A DNA stretch of 10,753 nt. It comes from an uncultured Chitinophagaceae bacterium (GTDB taxonomy: Bacteria; Bacteroidota; Bacteroidia; Chitinophagales; Chitinophagaceae). The DNA is taken from NCBI GenBank assembly GCA_903841915.1, contig CAIMKO010000477.1, forward strand, positions 1-10,753, given 5' to 3'. Under the pieces are notes generated by a model. That model was not told where the DNA came from, searched no databases, and was given only the letters and a program-made list of their open reading frames with translations. Below are positions 7,124 to 10,753 of this stretch, in pieces (the first letter of the stretch is position 1; every line of letters begins with the position of its first letter). A program made the position numbers and the translations under genes.

Positions 7124-8173
7124 ATGACTAGAACATTTGTAATTCTGACTCCCGGTTTTCCTGCTGATGAAAGCGATTCTACTTGTTTACCATTCATTCA
7201 ATCTTTTGTGCTATCTGTAAAAAGGGAGTATTCTGACATGAATGTGATTGTATTGACATTTCAATATCCTTTTGCCAAAAAGGAATATCATTGGAATGGA
7301 ATGAAGGTATTGGGTTTTGGAGGAGAGAATAAAGGTGGTTTTTTTAGAGTAATAGTTTGGCTGCAGGTTTGGAAGCGGTTAAGCAAAATAAGAAAGGAAA
7401 ATAATGTGATCGGATTATTAAGTTTTTGGCTGGGAGAATGCGCATTGATAGGAAAATGTTTTGAAAAAAAATATTCTATACAACATTATTGCTGGTTGCA
7501 GGGCCAGGACGCCAGAAAAGGAAACCGCTATGTAGGTTTAATGAAGCCGAAGTCAGATGAAATAATTGCGTTATCAGATTTTTTAGCAGCTGAATTTTAC
7601 AGGAATTATGCTATTCCCATTCCTTTGGTGATCGAAAGCGGGATCGATATTTCCCTGATAATAAAAGAAAATGAAAAACGCGATATTGACATTTTAGGGG
7701 CCGGATCCTTGATTGCCTTAAAACAATATGATCTTTTCATAGAGATCATTTTTGAACTTCGGAAAACGTTTCCTTCACTTCGCGCTGTGATCTGTGGTAA
7801 GGGCCCGGAAAAAGTGAAATTAGAACAGCTGATCGAAAGATTTGAATTGCGCGACAACATTATTTTAGCGGATGAAGTCCCGCATGCATCTGTTTTGCAG
7901 TTGATGCAGCGTTCCCGGATCTTTTTGCATACTTCAATCTATGAAGGATACAGTACGGTTTGCGCTGAAGCTTTATTTGCTTCCGCAAAAGTGATCAGCT
8001 TTTGTAAACCGATGCATCATTTAATTGAAAATTGGGATATTGTACTGGATAAAGATGAAATGATCGGACGATGTAAATCAATACTGGAAAATGATCAGCT
8101 CCAATTCAATTCTGTGATCACAAACCCCATCAATGATATTGCAGGAAGGATGCTGCGCTTATTCGGGGAATAA
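7124..8173 (+). CDS. GT4 family glycosyltransferase
   Basis: The product is 349 residues from the ATG at 7124; a TTG at 7103 in the same frame is less likely because the ATG gives a normal GT4 beginning, RTFVILTPGFPADESDS (3-19). The N-terminal half is a Rossmann domain with poorly conserved acceptor side. WLQGQDARKGNRYV (124-137) and IALSDFLAAEF (148-158) fall where the family has its 'G.D' and 'vS..' positions. The C-terminal half is a standard Glycos_transf_1 domain: ILGAGSLIALKQYDLFIEII (190-209), AVICGKGPEKVKLEQL (221-236), and the E-x7-E motif EGYSTVCAE (274-282), where the glutamates bind the donor sugar nucleotide. No membrane segment or signal peptide is seen. It begins 27 bp after the barrel gene with no terminator between, so it is probably in the sigma-factor operon. 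It likely adds one sugar to the same polysaccharide; the specificity cannot be read. Confidence 0.88.
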   Translation: MTRTFVILTPGFPADESDSTCLPFIQSFVLSVKREYSDMNVIVLTFQYPFAKKEYHWNGMKVLGFGGENKGGFFRVIVWLQVWKRLSKIRKENNVIGLLSFWLGECALIGKCFEKKYSIQHYCWLQGQDARKGNRYVGLMKPKSDEIIALSDFLAAEFYRNYAIPIPLVIESGIDISLIIKENEKRDIDILGAGSLIALKQYDLFIEIIFELRKTFPSLRAVICGKGPEKVKLEQLIERFELRDNIILADEVPHASVLQLMQRSRIFLHTSIYEGYSTVCAEALFASAKVISFCKPMHHLIENWDIVLDKDEMIGRCKSILENDQLQFNSVITNPINDIAGRMLRLFGE

Positions 8174-8199
8174 GATTGTAAGCATTTTCTGACAGCGGA

Positions 8200-9615
8200 T
8201 CAGGAACTCATCAGTTTATTCATTTCAGAAAGATCAGAAAGTTTTAGTTGACCCGTGATCCATTGCAGTAAAAGAAATAAACCAAGTGATCCGGACAATG
8301 AGAGAAATAATGCGTTATCAAACCAGTAATGAAAAAGATAGCCTGAGATCAAAGCCGTTATTACTGAAATGAGTAAGGGCTTAAAGATATGTCTAGCCTC
8401 AATCTCGGGTATACGGTATACATATAGGATCAACTGAACCAATAGTGCCAGTATATAAGCAACAGCTGCGCCTTCATTGCTGAATAAGGGAATGAATATA
8501 ATATCGCCGGCAAGATTGATGCAAAATGTTATGCTGAAGATCCAGAATATTATTTTCAATTGACCTTTGGCGAAAAGAATACTCCATAAAAAATTGGTCA
8601 GGTACAAAAATGGAAGACAGAGTGATAATACTAAAATGGTGGTTGAATTAACGGCCCCGTATTTTCCTTTTGTAATAAAATCGATGGCGGGTACCCAGCA
8701 AATATTCAGCAGCAAGATGCTGAAAAATACAATTCCCATTTCAATACGAACGATTGGATAGAATGCTGCGATTTGCCTCTTTTGTTTAATTAGTCGCGTA
8801 AATGTTGGCAAGAGTAGTGGAGCAATAACAATGAGCGGGAGGGTTGCCATTTCAAATACTTTGTAGGCAAAGCTGTATTCTGCAAGCTTTGCAGCAGATA
8901 ATATCAGGCCAATGAAGATCCAGTCAAATCTCGCCATTGCCGAGGTGAAAAGAACAACGCCGATCTGAGGCATCGATTCTTTGAGGAGTGCGATATACTC
9001 TTTTTTGAGTAAGCCGTATTGTAGATGAAGCCCGATATTTTTTTTGTATAGCATAATACAAACCAATAATTCAGTAAGATCACCCGACACAAAAATGATC
9101 ACCACTGTCTGGATTGATACCACATGCATGTATGCGGCTATCAGTAATGCTATTCCTCTGATGATGTTGGAACAAACAGACATAAGCGCCAGCCAGTGAA
9201 ATTTTTCCAGTCCACTGACTATCTGTTTAAAAGGTGTGGAAATGAAGATCAACAATTTACCCAAACCAATAACTAGCAAGAGATAAAAACGAATATCGGT
9301 CTTCGGAAAAATGAAATAACTGATGCCAATCATTGCATAAAATAAAATGCCGGCATATAATACATGAAAAAGATAAAGTGATAATAAGGAGGCTGTATTT
9401 TTCCCTTCTGCTATTTTCCTAACGATCACTTGATCTATGCCGAATGACAAAATATTAAATGCGGTAAGCAAAACTGCCAGGCACCAGTTGAATTGCCCGA
9501 AGATATCTTTACTGAATTGAGTAGAGAGGACATAAAAAATGATCAAACCAAAAACTTGATTGATTATTTGCTGAACGGTATTTGCAGAAATGTTTTGAAT
9601 GAATTTCCCTTTCAT
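8200..9615 (-). CDS. Wzx-type polysaccharide flippase (oligosaccharide flippase/MATE-like family)
   Basis: The product is 471 residues, the usual size for Wzx flippases, with roughly 12-14 hydrophobic helices over its whole length. The opening is typical: NISANTVQQIINQVFGLIIF (8-27) followed by YVLSTQFSKDIFGQFNW (28-44), and then FGIDQVIVRKIAEGKN (58-73) at the end of the second helix. Mid-protein SMPQIGVVLFTSAMARFDWI (214-233) begins the second half and SNEGAAVAYILALLVQLIL (379-397) fits a late helix of the family. It should move undecaprenyl-linked repeat units across the inner membrane. It begins 19 bp after the DUF5777 barrel gene in the same direction, so it may share that gene's transcript instead of one of the glycosyltransferase operons. 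It ends tail to tail with the GT4 gene, 26 bp apart, with no evident terminator hairpin. The start at the ATG is clear, without a Shine-Dalgarno motif. Confidence 0.9.
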   Translation of the reverse strand: MKGKFIQNISANTVQQIINQVFGLIIFYVLSTQFSKDIFGQFNWCLAVLLTAFNILSFGIDQVIVRKIAEGKNTASLLSLYLFHVLYAGILFYAMIGISYFIFPKTDIRFYLLLVIGLGKLLIFISTPFKQIVSGLEKFHWLALMSVCSNIIRGIALLIAAYMHVVSIQTVVIIFVSGDLTELLVCIMLYKKNIGLHLQYGLLKKEYIALLKESMPQIGVVLFTSAMARFDWIFIGLILSAAKLAEYSFAYKVFEMATLPLIVIAPLLLPTFTRLIKQKRQIAAFYPIVRIEMGIVFFSILLLNICWVPAIDFITKGKYGAVNSTTILVLSLCLPFLYLTNFLWSILFAKGQLKIIFWIFSITFCINLAGDIIFIPLFSNEGAAVAYILALLVQLILYVYRIPEIEARHIFKPLLISVITALISGYLFHYWFDNALFLSLSGSLGLFLLLQWITGQLKLSDLSEMNKLMSS

Positions 9616-9634
9616 CGGTTATCGGCGCGTTTAA

Positions 9635-10552
9635 TTACCATGTTGCCGTTTTGTTTTTTGCATGATTGGAAATATTAAAGTTCCGGGAGATATTGAATCC
9701 AAAATATATTCCCCCATTGCCCCAGCTATCCGTTGTTCCGCCAATATATTGTGATTCTGCCATTCCCTGTGAATTGGTCATCACTAATTGAAAAACATGC
9801 CCGCCCGTTTCAATATCCCATCCTACTGAGAATGAATTATAAACGGTGGTTGAGACCACCTGGTTTGGTAATAAATAATTATATTCTGCATTAAGGCTCA
9901 TCCGTTTACTGAGCTTCATTCTTCCGCCAAATCCAAATGAAAAAACATCATTTTTGTCTTTTATGGTAGGAACTAAATTGTAATGCAGATAGGTAGGTGC
10001 AATTTGTATAGATAATGAAGGACTGAATTTTCTGGCTATCAATACTTGCCCTATATAACTTGTTCGGTAGGTTGAGTTCAGGTATGGTTTATCAGGATAG
10101 TTCAAAGTATAATAATTGATGATGCCCAGGATCGTTGCCGATATCGGGGTTTGGTTTGTTCCGTCAGTTTGCCTGAATAGTTTATATTTCGCATAACTGT
10201 CAAAAGTTTTTTGATAAGAACTTCTCCCGATGCCAACAGTAAAGCGGTTTGTGATCCCATAGTCAAGTCCTAAACGCAGCGTGGCATTATCCAGGCCGAA
10301 AAGATTATAAGCCCCGCTGTTCAATTGCCCAAAGCGGTGTTGAATTACAAAACTCAAAGCCCCTGCAGCAATGCCTTCAACGGTTTGCATATTGATGACA
10401 TGAGTTGCCTTAAATGTGCCGGTTACAAAACTTTTGGTTTTATTGGCCGACATGGAATCACTCAGCATATTCAAGAGCGAATTGTCCTGAGCATTTGTTC
10501 TGCATATGCTTGCTGTAATAATTAGCAATAGGACTGTTTTTTTAAGCATCAT
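9635..10552 (-). CDS. DUF5777 family beta-barrel protein (outer membrane)
   Basis: The product is 305 residues. Residues 1-21 form a signal peptide (two Lys, then a Leu/Ile core, then TNA before QD at 22-23), so mature protein is exported. The rest alternates polar and hydrophobic residues as in an outer-membrane barrel and matches my memory of the DUF5777 family: ATHVINMQTVEGIAAGALSF (49-68), IQHRFGQLNSG (70-80), LFGLDNATLRLGLDYGITNR (84-103), and a later GHVFQLVMTNSQGMAESQYI (251-270). The function of this family is not established. It starts 4 bp after the stop of a YceI gene, an arrangement I recall from other Bacteroidota, where redox-related genes can also be nearby. A second ATG at 10549 is an equally possible start. 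The flippase gene follows 19 bp downstream on the same strand, which is unusual company for this pair. Confidence 0.85.
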   Translation of the reverse strand: MMLKKTVLLLIITASICRTNAQDNSLLNMLSDSMSANKTKSFVTGTFKATHVINMQTVEGIAAGALSFVIQHRFGQLNSGAYNLFGLDNATLRLGLDYGITNRFTVGIGRSSYQKTFDSYAKYKLFRQTDGTNQTPISATILGIINYYTLNYPDKPYLNSTYRTSYIGQVLIARKFSPSLSIQIAPTYLHYNLVPTIKDKNDVFSFGFGGRMKLSKRMSLNAEYNYLLPNQVVSTTVYNSFSVGWDIETGGHVFQLVMTNSQGMAESQYIGGTTDSWGNGGIYFGFNISRNFNISNHAKNKTATW

Positions 10553-10556
10553 TATT

Positions 10557-10753
10557 TTATTTAGGATTACACTCTACTTTAACGATAACCATTATTTCTT
10601 TTGCGATCTTTTCACGAACAACTGATGGTATCGTGATATTAAAATCTTCCGGCTTCACTTTGAATTGTGCCTTTCCAAGGATCTTCCCTGCTTTTACTTC
10701 AAGTACAGCGGCAGTTTCAACGGGCTTTGTTGTATTGTGAAAGAAGAGTTGCC
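10557..10753 (-). CDS. YceI family protein, C-terminal 64 residues only (N-terminus beyond the right edge)
   Basis: One minus-strand frame is open from the right edge to a TAA at 10557-10559 and reads as the end of a YceI domain. Landmarks are LFFHNTTKPV (2-11), GKILGKAQFKVKPEDFNITI (22-41), PSVVREKIAKEIMVIVKVE (42-60) and a short tail. In YceI proteins this part forms the last strands of a lipocalin-like barrel that binds isoprenoid or other amphiphilic molecules; most are periplasmic. The signal peptide and ligand-facing N-terminal strands are outside the window, so location and ligand cannot be judged. The stop is 4 bp before the ATG of the DUF5777 gene, so the two genes are almost certainly one transcription unit. 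The other two frames have stops within 60 bases of the edge. Confidence 0.82.
   Translation of the reverse strand, partial: QLFFHNTTKPVETAAVLEVKAGKILGKAQFKVKPEDFNITIPSVVREKIAKEIMVIVKVECNPK

Noticed and set aside
8174..8199. Bidirectional terminator between the convergent GT4 and flippase genes
   Set aside because: The 26-bp gap has no inverted repeat of useful length and no paired T/A tracts.

Overview
The window looks like chromosomal DNA of a Bacteroidota bacterium, most likely the Chitinophagaceae or a close relative. The evidence is an AT-rich base composition, start codons mostly without Shine-Dalgarno sequences, a sigma-70 family factor paired with a PorT-like outer-membrane beta-barrel protein carrying the 'DDLFR..A..YPL' N-terminus, and a DUF5777 beta-barrel gene directly after a YceI gene. 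The family-level placement is recalled from family knowledge, not computed.

Most of the window is a surface-polysaccharide locus (O-antigen, capsule or exopolysaccharide) in three transcription blocks. Block A (minus strand, 5029 down to the left edge) encodes a Wzy-like polytopic membrane protein, a GT2 glycosyltransferase, a DUF1972-type GT4 glycosyltransferase of the rhamnosyltransferase group, and an O-antigen ligase/polymerase that runs off the left edge. Block B (plus strand, 5187 to 8173) encodes an ECF-like sigma factor, an overlapping gene for a protein with one inner-membrane helix, a long polar linker and a C-terminal beta-barrel, and a third glycosyltransferase (GT4). Blocks A and B diverge from a 157-bp region (5030-5186), the main regulatory interval here. 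Block C (minus strand, right edge down to 8200) contains the C-terminal end of a YceI family gene, a DUF5777 beta-barrel gene and a Wzx-type flippase. It converges on block B with a 26-bp gap.

Proposed workflow (inference): the three glycosyltransferases build a lipid-linked repeat unit in the cytoplasm, the flippase (8200-9615) moves it to the periplasm, and the two Wzy/WaaL-type proteins polymerise it or transfer it to an acceptor. The sigma factor and its barrel partner may sense envelope state and set expression. No initiating phosphoglycosyltransferase, chain-length regulator or export porin is present, so any such genes must lie outside the window.

No tRNA, rRNA, CRISPR array, insertion sequence or clear intrinsic terminator was seen. 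Two genes are cut by the window edges: the ligase at base 1 and YceI at base 10753.
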